Source: a virus
IMG/VR virus record: IMGVR_UViG_3300012920_000022
Location: 62,001-126,000 of that record
Strand: one strand, 5' to 3'
Length of the DNA: 64,000 nucleotides
Part shown: positions 19,489 to 29,159 of the stretch, piece after piece
Numbering within the stretch: the stretch's first letter is position 1
Layout of the letters: every line of letters starts with the position of its first letter
Translations under genes and position numbers: made by a program
The notes under the pieces: generated by a model
Databases searched by the model: none
What the model saw: the letters and a program-made list of their open reading frames with translations, nothing else
Told to the model about the DNA's origin: nothing

Positions 19489-21813
19489 ATGACTGATATA
19501 ATAGAAATTCCAAATCTGGAGATCACCCTGAGATCTATAAAAAATAGTGATAAATTACCAACTTTAACTGATAAATTAAACTGGAATTTTGATCAATTCC
19601 TAAATTTATATAATAAGCTTAAATTTATAACCACTGTTACTGGTAACAGAGGCATACCTGGGGCTACTGGAAGAGGTGAACAAGGTGAACAAGGTACAAG
19701 AGGAAGTAAAATAATATTTGAAAATAGGGTTATACAAGATACAGATCCTGTTACCAATCCGGATTTGAATATAGATGATGTAGTCATAGATTCTCAAGGA
19801 AATTATTTCACTATTATAGAAAATAATGGTTTAAAATATTCATTCTCATTCAACGTTGCTAGTGCATCCGCAGAAATATATTTGTTAACGTGGACTCAAT
19901 TCCAAAGCATCAGCAATAAACCCATCATACAAAGGTTTGGTATTAATTCTGGTACCCCCACTGATTTTTTGTTGCTCATGGGTAGGAGAACCAATAATGA
20001 TGATAACGCAGAATTTTATAAATTAGCCGTTGGATTAGAAAATAATTCTACTTCAATCCCATCATCATTAACAGTGTGTAATATAATAGATGATGTGGAT
20101 GGTAATACTCAATCAGCACCAGATAATTTTTTCAACATAGCATTTAAGTATAGAAAACAATCTAATTTGTTACCATCATCATTTACATCTGGAATACAAT
20201 ATACCCAAGAAGCTGATGATATACCAGTATTAAAAATAAAAAATGTAATAGGAGAATTAAATATATTATCTAATAGCAATGATCCAAATCTTAGCTATAT
20301 ATCTCATAATACTCCAAGAACCATATTTTGGGGATATGATCCATTACAAACCCAAAGTACATACTTTGAAATTAATGTAAACAGTAATGATAATATAAAA
20401 TTATTATCATCAAAATCCACCGATATAATAGGAACTGGCACATTATCTACATTTGGATATAGTGTAATGTCATTACATGATGTTCAAGAATTCAACTATA
20501 ATAACCTAAGCACACTTAGATTTAATAATATACCAAATGTATCAATAGAAGCTGATACAATAAATCACAATTATACTGCTAATTTTAATAAGACTGCTAA
20601 TTTTACCCAGGGTACTGGTACTATACCAAATGTTGGTTCTAATAATTTTGGTATAGAATTAAATGGTGATGGTAACTATTTTGAAGTAGGAACCCTTAGC
20701 TCCAATTCGGTTAAAAATATTGTTAGTATTTCATTACTGAGTGCATTAACTGGCACTATAATATGGGTAAAAGTTGGCTCCACTGGTTCAGGTAATTTAA
20801 GAATTACTAAAAACATTGCTTCTACTAATTATATAATTGGTGCTCAAGATACATTATATGATGAAATTGAAGGTAGTGGATCTTTTGTGTTAAGATTTGT
20901 AAGGGTTAAAGATCCATCCAATAATGCAGATTGTTGGTGGTATCTTGGTAGAGAATCTGAAAATCAATACATAGGTACCAAAATAGTTAATAATATTACT
21001 GAAAGAAACAATTTATCCAGGTGGAATGGTAGAACTGTTCATGTTATAGATGCATCCGCTGATCTGGGTCATACAGGATATGCCGGATACATGTGGGGGG
21101 GTGCTGGTTGGATCATTCAATATGATAGTAAGTTTGGTGGTACAAAAGTTGTTAATGATATAGCCACTAGAAATTCATTGGTGGTTTGGGATGGTAGAAC
21201 TGTTCATGTATTAAATGCAATATCGGATATCGGATATGCCGGATATGCCGGATATGTTTATAACCCCACATATGGATGGATCATTCAATATAAACAAGTT
21301 CAACCAGAAGATAATACATTAATTGGTGCAATAGATGCATATGCTGGTGATAATGATCCTAATGGTAAATGGTTAATATGTAATGGCAGGTCATTAAGTA
21401 GATTCACTTATTCAGATTTATTCAGTTTAATAGGAACCAGATTTGGTGCTACTTCTGCAACTACATTTAATTTACCAGATTTTAGGGGTAGATCACCCAT
21501 AGGTGCTGGATCATTATTTGCTGGATGGGGTGGTGCATTTAACGTTGGTACAATTGATGGTGTCTATGCCCACGCATTAACCATTAGTCAAATGCCACCA
21601 CACAATCATCAATTGTCAGGTTTTGTGAGTGGGTATAGACAAGTATCATCACCACCTAATGGGGCACCATCTGGTATTGATAGTGGTGGGGGTGGTGCAG
21701 ACGTGGGACTATGGAACATAAAACCATTTGCATCATCGTCTGGTAGTGGTCAGTTACATAATAACCTGCACCCAGTTCTTGGTATTAACTTCATCATAAG
21801 AGTTTTACTGTGA
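19489..21813 (+). CDS. Tail fibre with collagen-like and phage tail-collar domains (774 aa)
   Basis: Near residue 50 there is a short collagen-like Gly-X-Y run (GNRGIPGATGRGEQGEQG). After a long beta region come two copies of a ~45-residue unit (NNITERNNLSRWNGRTVHV and NDIATRNSLVVWDGRTVHV, each ending GWIIQY). The C-terminal ~170 residues match the phage tail-collar domain: NGKWLICNGRSLSR, YSDLFSLIGTRFGA, FNLPDFRGRSPIGAGS, then MPPHNHQLSG. Such proteins form fibres or collars that contact the host or hold other fibres. Its end forms part of a hairpin shared with the convergent gene. Confidence 0.88.
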   Translation: MTDIIEIPNLEITLRSIKNSDKLPTLTDKLNWNFDQFLNLYNKLKFITTVTGNRGIPGATGRGEQGEQGTRGSKIIFENRVIQDTDPVTNPDLNIDDVVIDSQGNYFTIIENNGLKYSFSFNVASASAEIYLLTWTQFQSISNKPIIQRFGINSGTPTDFLLLMGRRTNNDDNAEFYKLAVGLENNSTSIPSSLTVCNIIDDVDGNTQSAPDNFFNIAFKYRKQSNLLPSSFTSGIQYTQEADDIPVLKIKNVIGELNILSNSNDPNLSYISHNTPRTIFWGYDPLQTQSTYFEINVNSNDNIKLLSSKSTDIIGTGTLSTFGYSVMSLHDVQEFNYNNLSTLRFNNIPNVSIEADTINHNYTANFNKTANFTQGTGTIPNVGSNNFGIELNGDGNYFEVGTLSSNSVKNIVSISLLSALTGTIIWVKVGSTGSGNLRITKNIASTNYIIGAQDTLYDEIEGSGSFVLRFVRVKDPSNNADCWWYLGRESENQYIGTKIVNNITERNNLSRWNGRTVHVIDASADLGHTGYAGYMWGGAGWIIQYDSKFGGTKVVNDIATRNSLVVWDGRTVHVLNAISDIGYAGYAGYVYNPTYGWIIQYKQVQPEDNTLIGAIDAYAGDNDPNGKWLICNGRSLSRFTYSDLFSLIGTRFGATSATTFNLPDFRGRSPIGAGSLFAGWGGAFNVGTIDGVYAHALTISQMPPHNHQLSGFVSGYRQVSSPPNGAPSGIDSGGGGADVGLWNIKPFASSSGSGQLHNNLHPVLGINFIIRVLL

Positions 21814-21824
21814 TGAAGTTAATA
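21783..21824. terminator. Bidirectional terminator hairpin at convergent gene ends
   Basis: A 14-bp perfect stem (TATTAACTTCATCA at 21783-21796 and its complement at 21811-21824) spans the stop of the collar protein and the end of the minus-strand gene at 21805. Loop 14 nt. Location between convergent genes supports termination. Confidence 0.6.
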
Positions 21825-22026
21825 TATTTTCAACTTTTGTTAATAAGTCTTTGTCACTAAAGGAAGACTTATATTTGGTTTTAAGTACATTTAACCAAAA
21901 ACTACCCTCTGAAAATTTTGTTTCCATTATTTCCAATATCCATAAAACCAATATAACATCAGGGTTATGATCCATGGATAAATTTTCTCCCAGGAATTCT
22001 ATATCAATTCGCTTTTTCTTTTCCAT
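21805..22026 (-). CDS. Hypothetical small protein (73 aa)
   Basis: Begins MEKKKRIDIEFLGENLSMDHNPDV and continues with a predicted helical segment (VILVLWILEIMETKFSEGSFWLNVLK). It overlaps the upstream 142-aa gene by 23 bp and converges on the collar protein. No family recognised; its place next to a large virion gene suggests a chaperone or assembly role (inference). Confidence 0.6.
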   Translation of the reverse strand: MEKKKRIDIEFLGENLSMDHNPDVILVLWILEIMETKFSEGSFWLNVLKTKYKSSFSDKDLLTKVENILTSSQ

Positions 22027-22432
22027 TAATCATAGATTTTACAAAATCAGATCCTGCATTATATGATTCTAATTTCTTTTTTAAATGTTCTGCATACTCT
22101 GCATTCTTTTCTATATTTAATGCTAATTGTTCTACATGATCCTGATTATTGATCTTAGATATTATGTCTATAACATCTATCCTTGGGCATTTTGTCACCA
22201 TATACCCCAACAGCAAATTCATATCATAATAATCTATTATTCTATTAACATTTTTATTAAATACAGTATCAAAAAACACATTAACCTCTATCATGGGTCT
22301 TGTGTTCAAATAAGTTTCTAATAATGAATATAACTTATTTGATATTTTATATACCATGATATATTTTTCTGGATTTTCCAGGATTTCTTCCCTGCTTATA
22401 GTTCCTTCTTCTACTTTTACGTTCTCATCCAT
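22004..22432 (-). CDS. Hypothetical protein (142 aa) downstream of virion gene
   Basis: Begins MDENVKVEEGTISREEILENPEKY. It is largely helical by composition and ends in a basic KSMINGKEKAN. It starts 4 bp after the stop of the 22437-24494 structural gene, so it is likely on the same late transcript. Not recognised. Confidence 0.65.
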   Translation of the reverse strand: MDENVKVEEGTISREEILENPEKYIMVYKISNKLYSLLETYLNTRPMIEVNVFFDTVFNKNVNRIIDYYDMNLLLGYMVTKCPRIDVIDIISKINNQDHVEQLALNIEKNAEYAEHLKKKLESYNAGSDFVKSMINGKEKAN

Positions 22433-22436
22433 ATTT

Positions 22437-24494
22437 TTAAATTATAGAATAAATGAATTTTAAATCGATATTATTGGTACATGTTATTATAATTTCTGGT
22501 TTCTCAATACCATTTAATTCATTATATTGTATTGCTACAACCCTTTTTGAATAATTGCTAGGTAATGAAAATCTATTGGGTTTATCAGTATATATTATTA
22601 GTCCAAAATTATTGAAATCTATTTTTTCATTAATTTTTATTGATAATATTTGACCATTATTCCATCTGTTAGTAGTATCATCAATAAACAAAACTAAGTT
22701 TTGTTTCATTATTCTAGTTTGATCATCATTATGCAAAATTAATGTGTCATATATTCCAAGGTTATATGAGTTAAGTCTTGACGATTCACTACCAGAAATA
22801 TTAAATTTGGTATTGATTACCGAAGAATATCTTTGTCTGGTGTTGCTAATAACAATATTGTTACCATCATTATTGACTGATATTCCTCTAATGCCAATTA
22901 TATTGAATAAACTATCAATGGAAACAGAGGTTTGACCAGATAATATCTCATTAATTTTTGTGGTTATTTCATCAATTTTTCCACTAAAGTCAACCTCCCC
23001 GACTTCTAATATAGATTCTAATATGGAATTTATTTGTTGCTGCATACCATTATTAACAAGAGATTGATTAGTCAGTTCTAATTGATTAATCCTTTCTCTC
23101 ATTTCATTATTCTCAAGTATAAGTCTTTCCACATTTCTTGTTAATGCCGATATTTTAGTTACTGCTTCTGCAAATAATTGAGTAGAAAATGTATTATAAT
23201 CATTTACATTAACTTCCACGTCGGGTATGACATTATCAGCATTAACATCAAATTTCAATGATAATCTTACTCCATATGATGTTCCATTCTTTTTTAATAA
23301 AGGATCTGGTTTTACTTTGGTTATGGTTGGGATTTTTGCCGCTGCTGTACTAAAGGATTCAAGATCTTCTAAAAATAGTATACCAAATAAGTTATGAGTA
23401 CTACCATCTTCTGGTCTATTTTCATCAAATAATTCATAATATATCAATATTGCATTAAATTCATAATCTTTTGATTTATCCAATGCTGCATAATCATAGA
23501 AATTAAGAAGATTTCCAAAATCCTGGAAATCTTTATACGATGATGTGTCAAATTCAATTGATATACCATCCAATCTATTACGAACATAATCTATGGTTTT
23601 TCCACTACCACTATCTGTTCTATTGATTTCATCATTGCTGGAATCATTAAAATCAATATCTGTGTAATATGCATTTTCACCATTTACTGATTGATCCTTA
23701 AACCAATACTCATTTGGTGTTCCATTACTAGTATAATCATATGATCCAGTCGGAACATCCATATCATAGAATGCTCTAACATCTAGACCAGCATTACTTG
23801 GATTATTAGAACTGCTTTGACCTTGAATAAATTCTATATTATCGCTACCAGTTTGTTGGATAAATTTACTTGGATGGTAATTTTCATCTGATATGGTTTT
23901 AAATAAACACACTGGTGTATCACCACACTGAGTTGGCAATGTCATTAATATTTCCTTAAATGCATTAAATTCATTTCTATAATTATTTTCTTGGCTTATT
24001 TCTCCTATGAATTTAACCACTCTATTGTATAATGATGAATCATCTTCCTCAACATATCTATTTTCTACCAACGATTCATCACTAGTAGAATCTCTAAATC
24101 TTATCGCACCTATTTCTTTCAACCATTTCCAAAATACTCTTTCTGATACATTAAGTGTATTATCAGAATTATAATTTGGTTGTTTTGTTAACAATGTTTC
24201 TAAATTTAGTGCATAATTTTGAAAAGATTCCACAAAATCAAATCTATCTCCCTCTGGTGGTGGTGATGCTACACTTAGTCCTTTTGTGAAATGACCCTCT
24301 ATGTTTTCGAATTGTATATTATTATTACCAGCTGATTCTTGTATTGGTGGGATTTCCAGCATAATAAATTTACTAAAATTAAATTTAACGTTGCTATTAT
24401 TAAATGCTGATAGAGTTAAATCTTCACTTGCAGATGGGAAGGTTATAAATGTACCTTTTTTACCAAGTTTAGTTATGAGAGGAGTATTTATCAT
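22437..24494 (-). CDS. Virion structural protein with coiled coil (about 685 aa)
   Basis: The N-terminal half is rich in beta and Asn/Ser (QNYALNLETLLTKQ, SERVFWKWLKEIGAIRFRD). A coiled coil follows near residue 460 (TRNVERLILENNEMRERINQLELTNQS), and the C-terminal part is beta-rich. The ATG at 24494 is preferred to 24518 because the longer frame would start inside the operator palindrome (24511-24527), and TAATAAATAAATA lies just upstream. It diverges from the early gene at 24597. Tail or baseplate role inferred. Confidence 0.7.
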   Translation of the reverse strand: MINTPLITKLGKKGTFITFPSASEDLTLSAFNNSNVKFNFSKFIMLEIPPIQESAGNNNIQFENIEGHFTKGLSVASPPPEGDRFDFVESFQNYALNLETLLTKQPNYNSDNTLNVSERVFWKWLKEIGAIRFRDSTSDESLVENRYVEEDDSSLYNRVVKFIGEISQENNYRNEFNAFKEILMTLPTQCGDTPVCLFKTISDENYHPSKFIQQTGSDNIEFIQGQSSSNNPSNAGLDVRAFYDMDVPTGSYDYTSNGTPNEYWFKDQSVNGENAYYTDIDFNDSSNDEINRTDSGSGKTIDYVRNRLDGISIEFDTSSYKDFQDFGNLLNFYDYAALDKSKDYEFNAILIYYELFDENRPEDGSTHNLFGILFLEDLESFSTAAAKIPTITKVKPDPLLKKNGTSYGVRLSLKFDVNADNVIPDVEVNVNDYNTFSTQLFAEAVTKISALTRNVERLILENNEMRERINQLELTNQSLVNNGMQQQINSILESILEVGEVDFSGKIDEITTKINEILSGQTSVSIDSLFNIIGIRGISVNNDGNNIVISNTRQRYSSVINTKFNISGSESSRLNSYNLGIYDTLILHNDDQTRIMKQNLVLFIDDTTNRWNNGQILSIKINEKIDFNNFGLIIYTDKPNRFSLPSNYSKRVVAIQYNELNGIEKPEIIITCTNNIDLKFIYSII

Positions 24495-24510
24495 TTTATA
24501 TTTATTTATT

Positions 24511-24553
24511 ACTGACATACTGTCAGTTTGTGTAATTTGGCACGATTTTTGTA
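24511..24553 (+). promoter_or_regulatory. Early-type promoter module, copy 4
   Basis: ACTGACA-TAC-TGTCAGT (24511-24527) then TGGCACGATTTTTGTA (24538-24553), spacing 13 as elsewhere. The 59 nt from TGGCACG to the ATG at 24597 are identical to copy 6 and differ at one base from copy 7. The palindrome lies between two divergent genes. Confidence 0.78.
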
Positions 24554-24596
24554 ATATTTTATGTAAAGATTTTTTAACTTATAAATTATTAATATC

Positions 24597-25211
24597 ATGA
24601 AATCATTGAAACGTATAGATCCATTGAATTTAGTTCACGTATTAGATGTAATTGATGTAAATCCAGAAGAAATAAAGCATGAGATATCTAATGCTCATGT
24701 CATTTATCATGGTAATTTCATGAAACAACTACATGGATATGATTGTAAATCTTTGGTTGCTGTAAATGATGAGGGTGAATTTTACATAGTATTAGATAAT
24801 GACGGTTATCAAACCATTAAAATGTCTGATAAACAAATTGAGTTACTAAGACAGGAAATAAAAAGACCATTTAGCTCCAGCGATTATAATATACATATTG
24901 TATTGTGGAATGAGATTGATTATTCCAGCGTGGGTGATATATCATCCTTCTATGATGAATGTGATGAACCAGCAAAAGAATGGTTGAAATGGGCAAATGC
25001 CAATTATTATTGTGAAAAATGTATAGCTGGTGAAACAACCATATTCATAGAATATCACAGAAGCAAACGACCTACCGAAGAAAATGATTGGAGTGAGGGT
25101 AAGGTGAGAATGAAGGTAACCAATCTTGATAATGGTAATTTTGCCATTGGTAAAATAAATGATGAATCAACTGATATAGTTAAAATCATATCAGAAGCAA
25201 TCAATAGCTAA
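24597..25211 (+). CDS. Hypothetical protein (204 aa), founder of a four-member paralogous family
   Basis: Shares a layout with the proteins at 31212, 31996 and 32748: an N-terminal (I/V)(I/L)YHG/YNGN-like segment (HVIYHGNFMKQL), SLVAVNDEGEFYIVLDNDG, W-D/E-I near the middle (LWNEIDYSS), then WLKWANANYYCEKC, IFIEYHRS and VTNLDNGNFAIGKIN. No known domain recognised. It is the first gene after promoter copy 4 and precedes an LRR cluster. Function unknown. Confidence 0.8.
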   Translation: MKSLKRIDPLNLVHVLDVIDVNPEEIKHEISNAHVIYHGNFMKQLHGYDCKSLVAVNDEGEFYIVLDNDGYQTIKMSDKQIELLRQEIKRPFSSSDYNIHIVLWNEIDYSSVGDISSFYDECDEPAKEWLKWANANYYCEKCIAGETTIFIEYHRSKRPTEENDWSEGKVRMKVTNLDNGNFAIGKINDESTDIVKIISEAINS

Positions 25212-25292
25212 TTATTTTAAAAATATCAGTTAATCTATAGAGATTGCATCTATTATGGTGTAATCTCTACATATATATTAAATATTACATAT

Positions 25293-25973
25293 ATGAAAAA
25301 CGAAGAAATATTGAAAATATTGAAACATATAAATGATCCAATTTCCCTCGATAGTCTTTTTGCGACTATTAAAAAAGATCGCATTAAATATAATGGTGAA
25401 GTTGCTAAAATTATTAAGGAAAAATTTATATTTTACTGTATAAAATATAAATTAGAAATTAAACACTTGAAAAAGATTACTGAACTGAATCTATCAGATA
25501 CTATTGGTGATCATTTTGAATTACCACCATCAATAGATGTTATGGTTAATTTAAAGAAGTTGGTTATAAATAATACCAGGATAGTGAGTTTACCAGAATC
25601 GATGTGTAAATTGAAAAAATTAGAAAGATTATCTTTAAACCGCAACCAAATTATAAATTTACCAAATTCCATTGGTAAATTGAAAAATCTGGAGAGACTA
25701 TCATTAAATGACAACCAAATTATAAGTTTACCAAATTCCATTGGTAAACTAAAAAAATTAAAGTACTTGTCTTTGCGTAATAATAGATTATCAAAATTGC
25801 CATCCACTATCAATAAATTAACTAATTTAATGGTAATGTATCTAGATAATAATGAATTGGAAGAATTGCCATTTGAGGACATTGGACTTACAGAACTAAC
25901 ACTTAATGGTAATATCATCGACACCAGCAGAGAAATTAAATGGATCTATGGTTGGGAAAAACCATGGATATGA
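25293..25973 (+). CDS. Leucine-rich-repeat protein, variant N-terminal subfamily (226 aa)
   Basis: The N-terminal domain is a variant of the family (EILKHINDPISLDSLFATIKKDRIKYNG, FYCIKYKLEIKHL). About five LRR units follow (LPNSIGKLKNLERLSLNDNQI). It ends with a distinct Trp-rich cap (EIKWIYGWEKPWI). The adjacent broken gene at 26025 belongs to the same subfamily. No export signal. Confidence 0.87.
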   Translation: MKNEEILKILKHINDPISLDSLFATIKKDRIKYNGEVAKIIKEKFIFYCIKYKLEIKHLKKITELNLSDTIGDHFELPPSIDVMVNLKKLVINNTRIVSLPESMCKLKKLERLSLNRNQIINLPNSIGKLKNLERLSLNDNQIISLPNSIGKLKKLKYLSLRNNRLSKLPSTINKLTNLMVMYLDNNELEELPFEDIGLTELTLNGNIIDTSREIKWIYGWEKPWI

Positions 25974-26024
25974 TCTGTTTTAATTTCTAGTAACCCAATT
26001 ATATACCAATAAATTTATGATATT

Positions 26025-26682
26025 ATGACAAGTAAAGAAATAGTAGATATACTAACTACCATAAATGATCCCATTATTATTGATAGTCTTTTTGCGACTA
26101 TTAAATATAAAAATATTAAATATAATGGTAAGGTCAGAAATATGATTAGAAAACATTTCATATACTATTGTATTAAATATGAACTAGAGGTTAAATATCT
26201 GAGAAAAATTACTATTTTAAACCTATCAGGTAGTATAGGTTTACATCATGAATTGCCTTCACCCATAGATGTTATGGTTAATCTAGAAAAGTTAGTTATA
26301 CAAAATACAAAGATGGTTACCTTACCAGAATCAATTGGTAATCTTAAAAGATTAAAATCACTATGTCTAAATAATAATAGGCTGGTTACCTTACCAGAAT
26401 CAATTGGTAATCTTAAAAGACTGAACTTTTTATATTTGAATAATAATCAACTTACAGAATTACCAAATACGATTGGTAAGCTAAAAATATATGAGCTATA
26501 TTTGAATAATAATCAACTTACAGAATTGCCAAATACCATCAGTAATTTAACCAATTTTAAATGTATTACATTTGAACAACAATCAGCTCATAGATTTACC
26601 ATCAACTGATAATATGGAGTGGTTGGTTGAATTACTGCTAGATAATAATATAATGGATAATAGTAGACAATTTAAATTATGA
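26025..26682 (+). pseudogene. Frameshifted leucine-rich-repeat gene
   Basis: The reading frame from 26025 encodes the variant N-terminal domain and LRR units, then runs into an unrelated tail (FEQQSAHRFTIN, stop 26609). In the +1 frame from about 26568 the sequence continues as LRR: HLNNNQLIDLPSTDNMEWLVELLLDNN to a TGA at 26680-26682. Removing one A at about 26568 restores a perfect LRR register (NFKCIHLNNNQL). This is a single-base insertion in a recently intact gene, or a sequencing error. Confidence 0.8.
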
Positions 26683-26733
26683 TGACTATTTTCTAGTATT
26701 ATCCGATAGAATAATACTAAACATTTTTGATAC

Positions 26734-27291
26734 ATGACTGAAAAATTACATGATCTATTAGTTGCTGATGATATTAAATATGTACATTTAGCATTTGTCA
26801 TGATTAAAGGAAATCCACATCTTATAACAAAAGATATTATACCATATTTGAAAATATATCCATGGATGTGTCTAGAATATGGTATATTGATGGAGGACTA
26901 TAAAAAGGAATCTTCTATATATTTAACTAATTCAAATAATAGTTGTTTACCCGATAGATTATTTGATCTTACAAACATAACTGAACTATATTTATATCAT
27001 AATCAGATTAGTGAATTACCAAAATCATTGTTGAAATTACATAAATTACATAAATTATCATTGAGTGGTAATTTAATATATGATCTACCAAATTGGATAA
27101 TCGATCTAAAATATCTTAAAGTATTAGATATATCCAATAATCCTCTCCCAGATATTCCACAAGTTTTATTTAATAACCATAATTTAACAGAAATTATTTT
27201 ACCTAAAGGTTTGAGATACAGTTTCCATGTACATGTTATTGACAAACCATCAATTAGAACAAAATTAGAACAAATTTTTAAATTTACTTAA
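26734..27291 (+). CDS. Short leucine-rich-repeat protein (185 aa)
   Basis: Family N-terminal domain (LHDLLVADDIKYVHLAFVMIKG, LKIYPWMCLEYGILMEDY) and about three LRR units (ELYLYHNQISELPKSLLKLHKL, VLDISNNPLPDIPQVLF). It ends in a cap (LRYSFHVHVIDKPSIRTKLEQIF). The same length and cap recur in 27293 and 27850, which shows tandem duplication. Confidence 0.82.
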   Translation: MTEKLHDLLVADDIKYVHLAFVMIKGNPHLITKDIIPYLKIYPWMCLEYGILMEDYKKESSIYLTNSNNSCLPDRLFDLTNITELYLYHNQISELPKSLLKLHKLHKLSLSGNLIYDLPNWIIDLKYLKVLDISNNPLPDIPQVLFNNHNLTEIILPKGLRYSFHVHVIDKPSIRTKLEQIFKFT

Positions 27292-27292
27292 T

Positions 27293-27850
27293 ATGAAGGA
27301 AGAACACAATATATTATCACTGATAAAATCTGGTATAGAATCAAATATTAGATTGGCTTTTACATTAATTAAAAATGTTGGTATTATTTCGGAAGATATA
27401 GTGTCATATGTGAGAAATTATCCATGGTTGTGTTTAGAATATGACGTAGAAATTAATCATTTAATGAAACAATCCAGCCTATATTTGGTGAATACTGACA
27501 ACACATGTGTACCTGATGGTCTAAGTTCATTAGTAAATTTGAAAGAAATAAATTTGTTTGATAATAAAATAACAGAATTACCAGAATTTATAATGAAACT
27601 AATCAATCTATCAACCATTAATGTTTCAAATAATTGTCTAAATAAAATACCCGAATGGATAGTAAAACTCCCAAATTTAAGAAATTTGGACATATACTGT
27701 AATCCCTTATATGATATGCCACTATTTCTATTACATGACAATAATATAAGTAATATAACTATGTCATTTGATTGTAAATATCATTTCTATCCATATGCGC
27801 ATGATAATCCACATATAAAACATAATCTAAAGAAATTCAACTTTTTCTAA
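27293..27850 (+). CDS. Short leucine-rich-repeat protein (185 aa)
   Basis: Same architecture and exactly the same length as the preceding gene: family N-terminal domain (ILSLIKSGIESNIRLAFTLIKN), VRNYPWLCLEYDVEI, then about three LRR units and a cap (CKYHFYPYAHDNPHIKHNL). Its last base overlaps the ATG of the next gene. Confidence 0.82.
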   Translation: MKEEHNILSLIKSGIESNIRLAFTLIKNVGIISEDIVSYVRNYPWLCLEYDVEINHLMKQSSLYLVNTDNTCVPDGLSSLVNLKEINLFDNKITELPEFIMKLINLSTINVSNNCLNKIPEWIVKLPNLRNLDIYCNPLYDMPLFLLHDNNISNITMSFDCKYHFYPYAHDNPHIKHNLKKFNFF

Positions 27851-28407
27851 TGGAAGATTTTACTGATAAACTACTGGAATTATTAAAATCCGATGATGAA
27901 TCTAATGTAAAAACTGCTCTTAATATAATGCAAGGTGATATACCATGTGATATACAAAGATTATCACCATATTTGAATCATTATCCGGATCTTTGCTTAG
28001 ATTATAGTATAACGGATTGGATGTTAAATCGTAAAGAAATATTCATAGTAAACACCAAACTTGAAAAATTACATCAAAATATAGGTAAGTTAATAAATCT
28101 TAAAAGACTGTATTTATACAATAATAATTTATAAGAATTACCAAATGAATTATCCGAACTAGTAAATCTTGAGAGATTAGATTTACATGGTAATAAATTA
28201 ACTCATCTATCAGGATGGATTATGAATATGCCTAATTTGAAATACCTGGATATAAGTGAAAACCCATTATTAGATGTGCCAACTGCGATATTTAGGGATC
28301 ATAAACTAAAGGAAGTTATATTACCACTTAGATTAAAAATAAGTTTTGGTATCCATGCATACAGACACGGTAAATTTAAATCAAAAACGCTATATAGATT
28401 TTTGTAA
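27850..28407 (+). pseudogene. Leucine-rich-repeat gene with an in-frame TAA
   Basis: The ATG at 27850 opens a frame with the family domain (LLELLKSDDESNVKTALNIMQG). It stops at TAA 28132-28134, exactly where LRR consensus NNNLxELP needs one residue; the frame continues in register with ELPNELSELVNLERLDLHGNKL to a TAA at 28405-28407. The full span is 558 nt, identical in length to both preceding paralogs. One nonsense change explains it. Recoding is unlikely because TAA ends many intact genes here. Confidence 0.82.
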
Positions 28408-28713
28408 TTTTATTATTCTATCAATTATATGTTTTTCCACCATCCTATCATTATCCCATAGTTCACTAGATATGCAACAATATGTCCCACAATTTGTTAA
28501 ATTATATTTACCGGATCTTATCAACTTTATCAAGTCATGATGGGTTTTTATAAATTCATCATCCGATGGATTATTAATAAATTTATTATGAAATGCTTGG
28601 ATTTTTTGATTTTCTTTATTGATAAATAGCATGGATTCATAATTAAACCAAAATTTTTGGTTTAATTCATCTCCACATTTATCATCTGGTGTGTAATCTT
28701 CCCATATATTCAT
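28390..28713 (-). CDS. Hypothetical protein (107 aa)
   Basis: Begins MNIWEDYTPDDKCGDELNQKFWFNYES and is mostly charged and helical, with IKTHHDLIKLIRSGKYNLTNCGTYCC near the C-terminus. It converges with the LRR gene and overlaps its end by 18 bp; it overlaps the 28710 gene by 4 bp. Unrecognised. Confidence 0.65.
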   Translation of the reverse strand: MNIWEDYTPDDKCGDELNQKFWFNYESMLFINKENQKIQAFHNKFINNPSDDEFIKTHHDLIKLIRSGKYNLTNCGTYCCISSELWDNDRMVEKHIIDRIIKLQKSI

Positions 28714-29159
28714 ATTAGACTAATTATTTCATGAAAATCGTTTTTATTGTAATATTTGTGAAAACTGTTTTCCCTGTTTTTTCTATCTATACATAAAAAT
28801 TCAATATCCCCATCATCATCAATAATAATATTTTTACTATGGGTATTATTATTAAAATATATCAATATTTCACCATCACCCGTTCTTGATATGGTAAAGT
28901 CGATTTTGTTATTGTTAAATAATAAAACAAATTTGTTATTTAACAATAACAAAATCGACTTATTTTTGAAATCTAATAGTGAATAAATTTTAAAGACTTC
29001 TGCCGATTTATTTAATGCAAAATTTACCACGCAGTTGTTAAAATTTTGATAATATGATAACTCATTCATCATTATGGTTATTGACATCATGCGCCTGATA
29101 TTGTCTATTTGAGTAACCATATCAATGTATGCAACTAAACATATTATTAATATTATCAT
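28710..29159 (-). CDS. Hypothetical protein with N-terminal hydrophobic segment (149 aa)
   Basis: The N-terminus is a strong hydrophobic helix (MIILIICLVAYIDMVTQ), a membrane anchor or signal peptide. After that comes a variable Asn/Lys-rich region with IDDDGDIEFLCIDRKNRENS. A 24-bp perfect inverted repeat sits in the coding sequence. In an operon with its two neighbours by 4-bp overlaps. Confidence 0.65.
   Translation of the reverse strand: MIILIICLVAYIDMVTQIDNIRRMMSITIMMNELSYYQNFNNCVVNFALNKSAEVFKIYSLLDFKNKSILLLLNNKFVLLFNNNKIDFTISRTGDGEILIYFNNNTHSKNIIIDDDGDIEFLCIDRKNRENSFHKYYNKNDFHEIISLI
28899..28959. repeat. Perfect 24-bp inverted repeat
   Basis: The arm at 28899-28922 is the exact reverse complement of 28936-28959; loop 13 nt. 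Within the 28710-29159 gene. Confidence 0.92.

Noticed and set aside
24495-24518. Longer start (24518) for the 22437 structural gene
   Set aside because: It would begin inside the operator palindrome; the Met at 24494 follows the late-like box and keeps the operator intergenic.
27850-28407. Alternative genetic code or TAA readthrough to explain the stop at 28132
   Set aside because: TAA ends many intact genes here (for example at 3761), so reassignment is unlikely; a single nonsense mutation is simpler.
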